Assembly (NCBI RefSeq): GCF_003286085.1
Contig: NW_020825332.1
Coordinates: forward strand, 987,001 to 1,051,000
DNA from: Drosophila persimilis
Taxonomy: Eukaryota; Arthropoda; Insecta; Diptera; Drosophilidae
Length of the DNA stretch: 64,000 nucleotides
Reading direction: 5' to 3'
Part shown: piece after piece, positions 46,401-59,390 of the stretch
Layout: every line of letters begins with the position of its first letter
Numbering within the stretch: position 1 is the stretch's first letter
The notes under the pieces: generated by a model
Database searches by the model: none
Seen by the model: only the letters and a program-made list of their open reading frames with translations
What the model was told of the DNA's origin: nothing
Program-made: the position numbers and the translations under genes

Positions 46401-49400
46401 GAAATTGGTGCTGTCCATAACAAAAGCGAACCCCCGCCATCCAATAATGGCCGTTGGCATATTTATGCTTTCGCGCCCTGAAAACGGCAGAGAGGCAAGG
46501 CAGGCGGCGGCAGGGTGTGGTTGCCGACACGCACACACACAGGCACACACATTGGGGAGAGGAATAGAGAGAGAGAGAAACCCCAGAGAGGACAGCACTG
46601 GAAGAGAGAACAGCGGCCTGTTTGTTATAGAGAGATTTTTGCCTTCCAGCAGCAGCAGCATCATCATCATTGCTGCCTGTCCAGGCTGCTTCTGCCGCTG
46701 CTGCTGCTGAAAAGGGTGGAGTCCGTTGGAGCACATTTAATTCCAATGATCCACAAAAAAGGCGGCCTGTCTGCTGCCTCTCCTTCTTCTTTTGCTTCTT
46801 CTGCCTCCACCAACGCAAAATATAACGGTTTCTGTCAATGCTGGCAGAGGCGGGCGGCAGAGGCTGGGCAGCGCTGCGCCGCCGCTTTGTCGCCATACAA
46901 TGCAAATATTTAGTTTTTATTAAATCATTATGCCAATTAAGGAGCGGCGGCGGCAATAATGGGAGCTCCTCCATAGCTTCTCCACTTTTGCTGCAGGGCT
47001 CAACTTTCGTGCAGTGTAGAGTTCTGTTCGTTGCACGCAACAACAACAACAACAACAACGGCAGCAGCAGCAGCAAAAGTGCTCTCAAATTGCAGAGAAC
47101 AAGAAGAAGAGGGAGAACACATGCAATTATGCAGCACATGCAGGCCCGGGTCTATGTGTGTATATGTGTGTGCGTGTGTGTGTGTGTATATATCCACACC
47201 CCTGTCAAAAAGCCAGAGAGTGAAGAGAAGAGTAGGAGAGCAGCAGGAGTAGTTGCAGTCCCACTGAGTGAGCAACAACAAAAGAGCCAGCAGCGCAGCA
47301 ACAGCAGCAGCAGAAACTCTCGTTGTTTTAATGCAAATATGCGGTTTATTAATTAAAACAAAAGGCAGAAACAGCAATCAGTCTTCTTTCAAAGAAAAAC
47401 TGAAACTCCATTTCCTCTCACTCACACACACGCACACATTTGCACGTACAGTTGCAGCCGCAAACGGCATATCCAGAGAGTTGCCAGACTGTTCGCTCAC
47501 ACATAGCCACATTTTGTACTGGCAATATTGTGAATGGAATGGCGCGCCAGCATTTTCCATTTGAATTTGTAATTGAAATTTATGCATTTGTATTTGTAAT
47601 TCATTCTCGTATATATTGAAAATGTGAATTAATTGCACAATCTACAAGGCGGCGACACTTCACATTGGAATTCCAGATATGCGGGCTATGGGCCGGGGCT
47701 GGTGTTGGGGTTGGGGTTTGGCCACCGCCTCAAAATGATATTCGATGTGGCTGCTGTTCGTTAATGGCTGCGACGCGTCGGGCGCCGGGTATGACTCGCA
47801 CAGCTCGGATTGTGGCGTGAAAAAAGATATGCATTTGGTTTATCATCAATAAAGAAACAACTTCTACTCTTGTTTACACAAAGAAGAGGAAGGGGGAAGG
47901 AGAGCGAGATGTAAAGAGAGCTGCTGCAATGCGTTTACAATAACAGCACAGAGACGTTGCATGCAGGGGGTCGACGCTGTGCCAGGGCCCATGGCCCAGG
48001 GGGGTGAAGAACTTGCTTAGTCAGTTTTCATGGCATGGCACTGGCACCCCTCCCTGTCATGGTGATTAATGGATAAGAGAATGAGAGGGAGCGAGGGAAT
48101 AATGTCAAAGGTCTCAGTTTGTTGAACTCTTCCGCTGTTATCAGGGAGTGCAATCAGAAACCCGAAAAAAAAAATATAATGGAAATGGAAAGTATTTTCC
48201 AGCTGCGGGCCTGACGGACGACTGTCAATCATAATTGACTGCAGCTCTGCTTTCTTTTTGGAATGCAACATATGGCAGCATGCTACTGGAAGCATAGGAG
48301 TGGGGAGTGCCGTGCCGCTCTTATCGGTTCTCTGGCATCTTGAGAGGCAGCGGCAGTGGCAGTGGCAGTGGCAGCGGCGCATCAATTAACATTCCTCTTG
48401 GGCTCATTTTTCATTTACCAAATGTGTAATTAATAAGATTAAACAACAACTGCGTCGTTGTTGTTTCTGTGTAGATGTGCGGGTGACCGCACCCATTTCT
48501 CCCCACCTCCCACCCCCTATTTGTGGGACAGGCAGCTGCTGTTGCTGCTAGGGCAAGTTTTTCCTATAAAAATATGAAAAATATGCAAACCGCATCGCGC
48601 GCTTTAAAAAAAAGCAAAAGCTAAAATGGAAGCCCCAATGGAAGTCGTTGACAGTTTCCCCGTCGCCTTCGCCTCTTCTCCGCCACTATTACAGCTACTT
48701 AACGGGCATAGAGATAAGCAAGGCAAAGCCAGAAGGAAGACGAAGACAGAAAGAGCGCGGCTTGAAGTTATTTCCAAGACGGGGGGGATTGCACCGTCTC
48801 AAACTACATCAATTTTTATTAAAAGCAATTACAAGCTGCAGAGCGGTGGCCCAGGCGGAGGCTGAGAGGATAGCATGAAAGAAGTGCAACAAAGACAAAG
48901 AGCAGACACTCACACAGACACAGACATACAGAGAGAGAGGAGAGTCGGAGCTAGAGAGAGAGAGAGACAAAAGGAGAGAGTCGGCAGCGCCAAGTGCAAA
49001 ATTTGAAGCACGACTTCATTTCGCCTGTTGTTGCTGCTGCTGGTGTTTTGGCGAGTGGAGTCGTGGGGTGGAGGGGGGTTCAGAGCATAAAAGCACAACT
49101 TTATGAGAGGCAGCGACGCCGGCGTCGGCGCACACACAAATTTTATGTATACGCTGTTTTATGTAGACACACGCATACACACCAAGGAGTACAAGAAATC
49201 CGGCCAGGCTACAGGTTCACACACACACGCACACATGGACAACTACTGGAAGAGAGAGCAACTTCTGTTACGGGATAGAAAGGAAAGGCAAATGCTAAAT
49301 GTATCCCTTTTTCAGCTCAATGCGAGGGCAGGGCAGGGCAGGTCACACACATACCCCTATATGTATACGTACATACACGTACACAGGACAGAGGCAGGCT

Positions 49401-50034
49401 TAGCACACAATCATGGCGGTTTTTCTTTCTCTCTCTCTCTCCCACTCGCTCTCTCTGGCAGGAGCAGGGAAAAAATCTGTACCGCAAAAATTTTACAATG
49501 ATGAAAAAACCGAAATGCGAGACGAAAACCCAGAAATATGTATTTCTGAAATATGTTTTGGGTTTCTGTTTGCAGATTTTCCCCGGAAAATTGACTGATA
49601 ATTACCTCGTACTTGAGACCGACCAGACGAAGCCAGGTCTCAACTTTCAAGCAGTAGGGCGACAGCGACGGCAGCAATGGAGTCCTGGAGAACTGGTACA
49701 GATAGATGATGTCCTTCTCGAAGTTGGTCTTGTGCACATTGAACTTTTGTGCGGGAGGGGCCTCCGATTTGGCCGGCGCTGCAGCAGCCGCTGCCTCTCC
49801 GTCCTTCTTGGCCTCCCCGTCTGCGGCACCATCAGCGTTTTCCTTGGACGCCGCCTTGCCGTCCTCTTTGTTTCCTTGGGCGTTTTCGTTTTCAGCCGGA
49901 GCAGCGACGGCGGGCGCGGCAGCAGCAGGCTCGCTGGCAGCAGGTTTTTCCGCCTGTTCGGAGGCTGGCTTCTCTGTGGGCGCCGCAACGGCAGGCGTTT
50001 CCTCAGCGGGTATTTGGGCTACTTCGGTGGCCAT
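43437..50034 (-). CDS. fax: Failed axon connections, GST-fold protein
   Basis: Five coding exons: 49606-50034, 45284-45622, 43730-44073, 43562-43664 and 43437-43490 give about 422 residues, close to the known Fax length. Residues 1-100 are a low-complexity Ala/Pro/Glu/Lys leader. A thioredoxin-like GST N domain follows (IYLYQFSRTPLLPSLSPYCL, then GQLPFIELNGEEIADSAIII) and an all-helical GST C domain (FFFGDEPTTLDVVAFAVLSQ). The tail is a charged Glu/Lys stretch. Fax is a conserved membrane-associated neuronal protein found by genetic interaction with the Abl kinase; enzymatic activity is not established. The third exon can start at 44073 (AAG acceptor) or 44064 (CAG acceptor), both in frame, and neither has a pyrimidine tract. 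The gene has 1.2 and 4.0 kb introns. Confidence 0.92.
44787..44845. repeat. Perfect 14 bp inverted repeat in a fax intron
   Basis: cgaggcataaacaa (44787-44800) and ttgtttatgcctcg (44832-44845) can form a stem with a 31-base loop, and weaker pairing continues on both sides. Confidence 0.8.
45623..49605 (-). other. First coding intron of fax
   Basis: 4.0 kb intron with (CA)n and (GA)n tracts, a CTCF-like site (45817-45830) and a GC-rich block with a 56-codon minus-strand open frame (47660-47830). No known gene was recognised in it. Confidence 0.7.
45817..45830 (+). promoter_or_regulatory. CTCF-like motif
   Basis: CCGCTAGATGGCGC fits the consensus CCASYAGRKGGCRS at all positions but the third. 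It lies about 200 bp from fax exon 2, within the intron. Confidence 0.45.
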
Positions 50035-53000
50035 TTCGTTTCTGCTTTTTCTCTTTAAAGTTGCGCTTTCTTTCAGCTAACAGATTCTTCACACTTTTCC
50101 TTGCTCAAATGCACAGGAACACTTATACACACTGACGCGACCCACTACTATATAGCGGGGGGGATTGAAAAAAATTACCACAAGACACTCGGGTCGGTTA
50201 ATACAGGAATACAGGATCTCTCTCTGTTCAGTCGGAAGTCGGAATAAGTGCCGTTAACGTTAACACCAACCAGACGCAAACCCAACCGCGCAGTTCAAAA
50301 AAATTGGAAGATGTGAGCTACTGCTGCAGCGCTACCTTACAGGAAAAAGAGGGTTTATTTACATGGCAACTACACGGCAACTACACATTAGCTACATAAT
50401 AGGAGAAAAAAGAGGGTATGGACAATAGCCAACAAATGCAACGCAGGCAAGGTGAAAACCACCCCATTTGCCCGATATACCTTGCCGATTTCGTCTTCAA
50501 GGTTTTTGTCCTCACAGACGAGGTGAGAGTTCATACGAACCTTTCAAATTTTGTTGTCAAATTTTGCTTGTTGTCCATACTTTTCTTTATAGCCCACTCA
50601 AAATTACTCATTTTTTCGTCGCAGGAGAGAGCATCGATAGATCAGGAATACGGTCTGACCCTCAGAAATATACCGAAATATACCGTCTCTTTATACCATA
50701 AATATACTGACAAATTCAAATTCAATCATACGTATTCCTCGTTTTTGATATTCTTTCGAATATTACTCGCTTAATAGATCTCTGAGCCCTGCCCACATAA
50801 TTCTATCCGATTAATGAATCAATTTTCTACTTGACTGGTTTCTTTTAAATACTTGAGTTGTTTTCCTGCTGCGGCGATTGCTTTGATTGTTTTTGTCTCT
50901 ATTTTGGTGGCTCAACAACAAAATAGTATCGAAATCGATAAGAAATCGAACTTAGCCCACTTAGCCCCCCTCTATTCAATCAGTCCAACTACTTGAGGTA
51001 ATTGGCGGAAAATATGGCTTGTAAATTCTTCTTGACGATTAATGCCATCTTCCCTCTGAACTTAAAAAAAAACCCACTATATCTTTCACCTGAACTGCGC
51101 TAAAATTTTTGATTTTCATTATATTCGGTGGAATATTACAATACCTCTTTGGTTTACCATGGGCTAATTGTGCTCCGTCAAGGATTGGAAACAATATTCC
51201 GTGGAATATTAATAGATAGCCTCAGGCCTGAATAAATAATTTTACCCGATTGATGAATCAACTTTCTACAAGATATGCCAATCTTAAATACTGCTGTTTA
51301 TTGGATTGTGTCTAAAGTAAAGTTTAAGCAGATAAGGTCAATGCGTAAACGTTAGTGTGTACGGAATGAAACGTCTTTTTTGCTGGTGAAAAGGTATCAG
51401 CTATGCGTATGGACATTTGCATACCCTATTTTCATAAGTCAATATTAAAATCCTGTAAAATTTAATTGAAAATTTATAACAGAGACTGAAAAGTTTCTGC
51501 ATTGGCAAAAGATGACAAAAATGTCCTCATTCCTTTAATATCCTTTTCACTAGGGTATACTGCTCTCTCGTCTATTTTTATATTCGGTTGAATATTACCA
51601 GCTAGCTAGGATTCTCAGCTCTGAACACATAATTTTATCCGACCGATGAATCAATATTCTACAAGATAAGCTATAAAGACTTCTTTTTGATTGCCTGTAA
51701 AATAAAGTTTAGGAAAAATGTTTAAAAAAAATATATCAACAGTATGCGGTAGCATAACTTTATTTTGAAATTGACTCGATTTTGTGATTTTTGGTTTTGA
51801 AAACCTAGAATTAATAAATGGATTCGGCGGTAAACTTTCCGGTGTGAAAAAGGAATTCAAATAAAAAATTGCATATTTGGACTCTTTCGGAAGAGACCAT
51901 TTCCCCTCATCAGCGATCTTTTCTTGTTCAATAAAGTTTCTAGTTCAAAAACTATTTGTGTATTGCTCAAAATTAATGGAAGCTGCGTGATTTTCAGAAT
52001 TTTGTAAATATTTTTTTTTCTGTGAATCCATCGTTTTCTATGATTTGTATATTTTTTGCATAAGGGAATTTCCCTTCGGAATATAATTGCCAAATTGCCT
52101 AATTCCCAACATGCATATGTACATAAGAAATCACAGCATATTGTGAGATAAGGTGAGGTGCGTGAGTCCTTGAAATAATGCTGGTCCATTTTTCCTTGTT
52201 GTCCATACCTTTCCATAACATAGCCCAGTGGTTCGAGTCGAGTTTCGATCAAATCAAAGAGAGCGTTTTTACACTTTATACTTTGTCATTTTCAAAAAAT
52301 GTCTGCCATAGATGTGGCTTCACATGTTGCTGGAAGAAAATAAATTGTATCTAACGGGATTGTATCTAACCATGCAAAAGAAAGAGAAGTAGATATAACT
52401 CTCTCCTGCTCTCTCTCATGTGTACCAACGGGGACGCATGATATAGCTGTATGTGGTAGGGTCGGGATGAGTCTGCGTACCAATTTTCTTTCCGAGAAAG
52501 TTCAATGAATTTGGAAATATATGTCAAATTAAGATACAATCTTAAAACTTTGTGGTTCGAGGGAACAAGCCAACTAATTAAACTTTTTAATCAAAAGAGT
52601 CCAAACCATCGCTTCAATTCAAGCGCAAATTATATCAGATAACGGATTCCACCGGATGGTACAATTTATTGATGGTCCAAAAACCATGAGATGAGGAAAA
52701 CTCTCATAGTTGTCTTTATTTTTGCAAATTTTCCTTGTCAAATACTGCGGATCCACTGTAAGTAGTTGGATATCTATTCTGCGGAATCATAAAATCCATC
52801 TCGATTTACTACTATCTGATGGTCAAGCGATTGATTTTAATAAATTCAAAGAAATCTACAGATGTGTTTTGGGGGGATTGGCCACGATATGGTTATGATT
52901 TAGGATTCGTTGATCAACATCAAATTAATCTTACCGGCGAAACATTCGAACATTCGAATTGAAAAAAAGGCAATCATTAATGAAATTCTTAGCTCCGTTT

Positions 53001-53262
53001 TGTGTACTGTTTTCATATACTATCGGAAGCTTCAGTCCGAAGTTAACGGTAGCTCGCAGTTTGGCTACCTTATCTTCTCAACAAATAAACGATATCAGAA
53101 CCTTCTGTAGCTATTATGCCTTGCACTCCACAATCGTTATACAACACTTTAGGTGCACGAGACTTCACAACACTTGGTCGTAATTTTCACAAACAAAGAT
53201 TTGTTTTATTTTAACAGAACAGAACGACGCAATTAAACGAAAGTAACTAAATCTCTGAACCA
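50035..53262. other. Intergenic region between fax and Serinc
   Basis: Divergent 5' regions of fax and Serinc around AT-rich DNA that holds three diverged copies of one segment (50748-51720). No gene was recognised. Confidence 0.5.
50748..51720. repeat. Three diverged tandem copies of an AT-rich segment
   Basis: The block cataattctatccgattaatgaatc near 50793 recurs near 51235 (aataattttacccgattgatgaatc) and 51624 (cataattttatccgaccgatgaatc). In each it is preceded by tattc-ttgaatatta and followed by aa-tttctac. Spacing is about 440 and 390 bp. Confidence 0.65.
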
Positions 53263-55355
53263 ATGGGAGCTGTTTTGGGCCTCTGTTCTGCCGCCCAGGT
53301 AAGTTAATTAGCGCCCAATTAGCCGCGTGACCAGAGAGAATCCCAGACAAACAGCAACAACAGCAGCAGTGCAGCTATTGGCTACAAATCAATAAGCTGC
53401 GCCATATGTTCAAATGAATTTGGCATCTCGTCTCGCTTTTCTTATGTAAATTAAACGATTTTTTTGGGTATTTCCAGTGCGCCCTCTGCTGCGGTGGCAC
53501 TGCGGCGAGCATGTGCTGCTCGGCCTGTCCCAGCTGCACGAATGCATCCTCCTCCCGGTTCATGTACGCCTTCATCCTGCTGGTGGGCACTGTCCTGGGG
53601 GCCATTGCCCTGTCGCCCGGGCTGCAGGACACTCTGAAGAAGCTGCCCTTCTGCATCAACTCGACATCAACGTATAGCTCCAAGGCCATTGACACCTTCT
53701 CGGGTGGTTCCCTGCAGGTGGACTGTGAATATGCGCTGGGATACATGGCTGTCTATAGGGTCTGCTTCGGTATGGCCTGCTTCTTTGCGCTAATGGCTCT
53801 GATTATGCTGGGGGTGAAGAGTTCCCGGGATCCGCGCTCACACATACAGAACAACTTTTGGCCACTGAAGTTCCTGATTTGCTTTGGAGCCGCCATCGGG
53901 GCCATCTTCATACCAGACGGCTCCTTTGGTCCGGCGATGATGTGGGTGGGTCTCATTGGCGGCTTGGCATTCATACTCGTACAGTTGGTCATCATTGTGG
54001 ATTTCGCACACAGTCTGGCAGAGTCTTGGATCGGTGAGTCATTCAATCTGCTCTCCACTCTGTTCGTGCGCCATGATCCATGATTCATCTATTCATCTCG
54101 TTTTAGAGGGCGCCGAAAACAGTCGTGGCTACTACTACGCCCTGGCTGGGGTCACTCTCCTGGGCTATATCTTATCGCTGACGGGCATTACTCTGCTGTA
54201 TATCTACTTTACCACGGTAAGACGGCACGAAAGCGTTTGCTTATCTATTTGCATTCTGATACGCGATTTTCCTTTCCAGTCCACTGGCTGCGGCATCAAC
54301 AAGTTCTTCATCTCTATTAATCTGATCTTCTGCCTGGTCATCAGCGTCATCTCTATACTGCCGGCTGTCCAGGAGCGTCTTCCCCACTCGGGCCTGCTGC
54401 AGAGCTCTCTTGTCACCCTGTACACTGTCTACTTGACCTGGTCGGCTGTGGCTAACAATCCAGAGAAGGCCTGCAATCCGGGAATGTTTGGCCTGATGGA
54501 AGGATTCGGAAATGGCACTACCACCACCATTGCGCCACCCACTCCGCCCTCGCACAACTCAAAGGTTACCTTCGATACGACCAACATCATTGGCCTGGTC
54601 GTTTGGCTGCTCTGCATCCTGTACAACTGCATCAGCTCCGCCGTGGAGGTGTCCAAGATCACCCATGACAACAGCGAGAAGCGTGGTATGTTGCCTCCCC
54701 TTCACCCTCTCCCTCGTGCATGACCATGCATTCCACAGTTTCCATCACATCACATCACGCATTCGGATTCATTTCGCTCACAATTTTTCACTTTTCATTT
54801 GAAACGCTGTAGAATAATGCTAATTCCGATTATTAACACTCGACTTATTTGCTTTCCCTTCGACACCTCTTTTTGGTATATTTTTGTATGCGTTTTTCCA
54901 CGACTAACCAACTAACAAACTTTTGGGTTACTGGAAACTGTGTGAAATCTGTATGCTCCTCCTCCTCTTGGCCCTCTGATTAATGTAGTTTTAACAGAAG
55001 CTCTATCAGACACAGAGGCGGCCACTGACGCCGACGGCAAGCCGAGCGCCGACAACGAGGTCGAGGGCGTCACCTACTCCTGGTCCATGTTTCACATTGT
55101 CTTTGTCTGCGCCTCCCTCTACGTGATGATGACCCTCACCAATTGGTACAAGTGAGTATTTACACATCTGAGCATCTATAAGCCAGAATCGTGCTATAAT
55201 ATCTACTCTCTGATAGACCCAACTCGGATATTGAGCTCTTCAATGGCAATGAGGCTTCCATGTGGGTCAAGATCATCTCCAGCTGGCTGGGCGTCTTCAT
55301 CTACGGCTGGAGTCTGGCCGCCCCCATAATTATCTCCAATCGCGACTTCAGTTAA
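53263..55355 (+). CDS. Serinc: Serinc, multi-pass membrane serine incorporator family
   Basis: Six exons: 53263-53298, 53478-54033, 54107-54216, 54280-54685, 54998-55151 and 55217-55355; 466 residues, the expected length. Starts [12 protein letters not shown] and continues with the Cys-rich [20 protein letters not shown], typical of the family. About ten hydrophobic segments follow, for example [32 protein letters not shown] and [15 protein letters not shown], with NNFWPLKF and the conserved tail [20 protein letters not shown]. Serinc (TMS1/TDE1) proteins are phospholipid scramblase-like membrane proteins once thought to carry serine. The fifth exon holds the acidic cytoplasmic loop ([17 protein letters not shown]) before the last two segments. 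Confidence 0.94.
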
Positions 55356-55629
55356 ACAACTGTAGTATTATATATATATATATCTATCTTAAAATTATCT
55401 AGGAGTGGTGCTTAACGAGCATAGCGAGAATGCCAAATTTGGAAACAGATGGAAAAGAGTGTGTCCAGGACACTACTGGACAAAAAGAAGATTAATCTTG
55501 CATTATTTTGACTCTTAATGTGGTGTTTACTCAACCTCAATCAACTTATTCTCCAACTTGCAGTTATCCATTAAAAACATTATCTATATCTACTATATTT
55601 ACAAATATATAACGAGAACTTTAGCGTCG

Positions 55630-56612
55630 TCAAACTATTTTCCGATTTCGATTTATATCCGTTTTGGGCAGAGCCTCTCTTAGGCGGTCGAGGGCCACTG
55701 ACTTGTCCAGGATCTCCATCATTTCGGCCACGCCAGGACCTTCGTTGAGGCCACTAAGAGCCGCTCGTAGCGTCTTCATCATCAGGGGGAACTTAAGGCC
55801 CTCCGTTTTGGCAAACTTTTTCAGTTTTACATTCAGCTCATCCTTCTGGAAGTCCTGCAGGGTGTCGAGCTCTGTTATCAGGCTGATTAGCTGCTCTAGC
55901 GACAGGTCTTTCAGCTCAAAGTTGGATGGTTTCACCCAGAGGAAGCTCAGCTTGCTGCTGGTCAGATCCTGGAGGAGTGTCAGACGCTGCGAGGACCAAT
56001 TCAGGACATCCACAATGTGTGCCTCCGCCAGATCCAAATTTGAGCTGCAACGAAATTCGAGTTAAGATCTTTTCGGGGAAACTCAGAGTGCACCTACTGC
56101 TCTGGGTAGGCTTTCTTGACTAGCTCCTGCACTTGCTTGACCAGCTGCAATCGGGACTCGGGCTCTGCCAGACGTTGGCCGATCTCCAAGCGATTCAAGT
56201 CATCCAGAAGTTCGGGGCTCAAGCGACTGGGATGGGCATTCACGCGCTCCATTTCGAATTGCTGGCAGAGTTCCTGAAGGCTCAAGAGCTGCTGCTTCGC
56301 ATGGGCTTTGTGCTGGAAGCCTCCACCCGCAGAGACCACATAGTTGACCAGCGAGAGGGGGAAGTAGCCGCGCTCCCGGAAATGCTGAATTCCAATGTCG
56401 CCCTGTCGTTTGCTGAGCTTCGTTCCATCTGCATTGACCAGGAGCGGCAGGTGACCAAACTTTGGCGGCTGCCATCCAAAAGCTCTAGAGGATGAGCCAA
56501 ATATTATCGTAGAAATGGATTGAGACTGAGACAGGGGAAAATCTCACTTGTAGAGCAGCAAATGCTTTGTGGTCGATATCTGCCACTCAACTCCTCGCAG
56601 AACATGGGTGAT

Positions 56613-56644
<32 letters not shown>

Positions 56645-57359
56645 AGTGATAGGTGGGAAAGTGGTCGCTTTTTATAACCACCGGATCACCCTCGTTGTCG
56701 CTGACATTGTGCTGGACACTGCCGTAGACGAGATCCTCCAGGGGCTCCTCATGCTCCGTCAGCTTGAAGCGTATGCAGTGGGGTGCACCTTGGGCCAGAA
56801 GGCTCTCCACATCCGCTGCTTGCAGATGCCGGCATTTGTTGTCGTAGCGCGGCACCTGGCGTGTGCGCAGCGCCTCCTTACGCAACAGCTCCAGACGGCG
56901 TTCCGTGCAGAAGCAGCGATAGGCGGTGCCATTCTGCAGCAGCTTCTTGATGGCCTTACTGGGAATGGTGAGCAGTTTCAATGGTTGAATGGGCTAATGG
57001 GATTCCATTGTCTTCACTCACCTGTAAATATCAGTTCTTTGGCTTTGGACATAGGGTCCATGCCGGCCGCCAAAGCCGGGTCCCTCGTCGATTTCAATGC
57101 CCGCCCAGAGCAGATCCTCCACCAGGCGCTCACTAGCACCAGGCACAAGTCTCGTTTGATCCGTGTCCTCGATCCTGAGCAGGAATTTCCCGCCCAAATG
57201 CCGAGCATAAAGGAAATTGTATAGAGCCGTGCGCAGGCCGCCCAAATGGAGCTGCCCGGTCGGGCTGGGGGCAAAGCGAACGCGCACCTGGCTGTGGGCA
57301 TAGCGTTGTGTTAGCCAGAGGCACTGCCTCAGCAATGTCTGCTGGTTTACTTTCAACAT
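55630..57359 (-). CDS. GluRS-m: Mitochondrial glutamyl-tRNA synthetase
   Basis: Four exons: 57022-57359, 56548-56958, 56098-56484 and 55630-56044, all phase 2 junctions; 516 residues. Class I signature [15 protein letters not shown] (HIGH as HLGG) near residue 29, [11 protein letters not shown] near 60, and KLSKR (KMSKS class) in exon 3. A short Gln/Arg/Leu-rich N terminus ([20 protein letters not shown]) suits a mitochondrial targeting sequence. It charges mitochondrial tRNA with glutamate. The C-terminal helical anticodon-binding region is complete. A minus-strand core motif GGTCACACTA lies at 57609-57618, 250 bp upstream of the ATG and inside the region next to the TyrRS stop. Confidence 0.94.
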
Positions 57360-57608
57360 TTTCCTTCAACAAAACCCAAAAGAAAATTCCTCTTCCAGTT
57401 TTGTTTACTTCGAACAGCTGTTATAAAAGAACTGCCAACTCGTTTGAAATGGTTAACATTGAGTTGACATTGCCATTGTGACTTTTGCGCGCTTTATTTA
57501 AAAAATGCAATTGCTTTAATGGGAATTAATAAATTAAAAACTTGTTTTTTTGTGTGAAACATTCTGCTTAGTAGTAAGTATTACACGGCTCAGGTAGTGT
57601 GGCATTGG

Positions 57609-57618
57609 TAGTGTGACC
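57609..57618 (-). promoter_or_regulatory. Core promoter motif 1-like element, GluRS-m
   Basis: GGTCACACTA on the minus strand matches YGGTCACACTR except for the first base. It ends one base short of the TyrRS stop codon, so the GluRS-m promoter is squeezed against the TyrRS 3' end. Confidence 0.5.
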
Positions 57619-59390
57619 CTACTTAATGGCACAGTTGGCCAGTTTGCTGGAAAGCTTCTCCCCCTCGGGCGTCAGAAGGAAGTTATCCTTCCACACGGCC
57701 AGGCCGTCGCTGTTGGTCTTCAAATCGACGGACAGCTTCTCCCACACCTTCTTCTTGGGGTTGAGCTGCTCGTCAGGCGTGCCGCTGTAGCCCTCGAAGG
57801 CCAGCCTACTGCCAGGAGCAGCCTTCTCAGGCACCACAATAGGCTCCACAACCGTGTGATCAGCGCTGGAATAGATTTACTATAGAAAGCAGAAGAGAAA
57901 ATCGGCTGTCGGATGTTACTCACTTGGAGGTGCACAGAACCATGCCCTCGGAGAGAATGCCGCGCATCTTGGAAGGCTTCAGGTTGCACAGGACAGCCAC
58001 CAGGCGCTGATCCAGCTCCTGTTCGGTGACAAACTTGACCAATCCACTGATGATGGTCCTCGGCTGCGCCTCAGCCAGATCTATCTTTAGGACATAGAGC
58101 GTATCCGCATCCGGGTGACGGGCCACCTCGATGACCCTGCCCACGCGAATGTCCAAACGATGGGGCGCATCCTCATCAGCGCCCGCAGCCGGAGCAGCTC
58201 CAGCCTTGACCTTGGCGGGTGGCGGATAGGCAGCAGCACTGAGTTTTCTGCAGGAAAAGCGTTACCGAGAGGATTAATGGCTGTAAAGATGGGATATCTG
58301 AATTTTGTTCACTTACTGCAACGCTGGCGTCTCAAAGATCTTCCGAATGGGATCCAACAGGCGATTGATATACTTCTCCACGGTGGCCTTCAGGTCTCCC
58401 GGATGCAGTTTATCCTCGGCATAGTATTTCTCCAGATCCTCGTACTTCAGGAACGTGACGTTGCCACCATGCTCCGCCTCGCGGCACACCTCGAAGCCCT
58501 CGCCCTCCTTGAAGAGGGAGAAGAGCACGTGCTTCACGAACGAGAGGAGACCATTGTCGGCGATGTTGCCGGGTTCACAGAAGGCCTTCTTCAGCTTCTT
58601 CTTCACGTTGGCGGGCGAGTCCAATAGATCGATTTTGGAGTCCTCCTCAGAAGAAGACATCTTGCCGCCAGCGAGCCCAGGAACTGTCAGAGGAAACCCA
58701 TTAATAATAGAGCGGGAAAGATGGTATGAATGGGGATGACGATGACTCACCCATGGGATTCATGAAATGTATGCGCTTCTCGTAGCCCAATTGGGGCAGA
58801 TATTTCTCGGAGAAGGTGAAGATCTTGCGCTGATCGACGCCCCCAAACTGGGCGTCCACCTTCAGGTATTCCTCGTCCAGGGCCTGCAGTCCTGGATAGA
58901 GCAGGCCAGACAGCAGCGGGTACTCTACCTGTTTAACGACCTCGGCGCCCGCCTTCTTGGCATCGTGCTGCGTGACCACCGAGGATAGCTTGTATACGTC
59001 CAGAGTGTACTCCTTGGACAGCTGGTAGTCGCTGCCCTTGACAAACTTCAGCTTCTCCAGCGGAACGCCGATGGAGCTCAGCATGGCCTTGATCACCTGC
59101 TCGTAGTACTGGGTGCGCAGCTCCAGCAGCGACCAGGGCGCTTTCATGTTGTCCAGATAGGCGTGGAGATCGGCAAACAGAATGGTTACCTCGCAGCCGG
59201 CCTTTAGGAAGTCGGCAATCTTCGACATCGGCACAAAGTAGGCGACATGTGGCTTTCCCGTCGTCGCCGTTCCCCAGTAGATCTTTAGGTCGCGCTCGCT
59301 GAGCACTTTGTTCAGCTTGTCCTCGCCGAGGGTCTCCTGCAGGTTGCGCGTGATCAGCGTCTTTTTCTCCTCAGGAGTTAGTTCGACCAT
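57619..59390 (-). CDS. TyrRS: Cytoplasmic tyrosyl-tRNA synthetase with EMAPII-like domain
   Basis: Four exons: 58751-59390, 58317-58683, 57924-58247 and 57619-57865; 525 residues, the usual metazoan length. Class I core with HVAY (HIGH class) in [15 protein letters not shown] near residue 40 and KMSSS near residue 220. The C-terminal 165 residues form the EMAPII-like tRNA-binding OB fold ([39 protein letters not shown]) found only in animal enzymes. It charges cytoplasmic tRNA-Tyr. It is divergently transcribed from Efl1. Confidence 0.95.

Noticed and set aside
46309..47139. 276-codon minus-strand frame in the fax intron
   Set aside because: Composition is low-complexity and repeat-driven, with no domain and no flanking gene signals.
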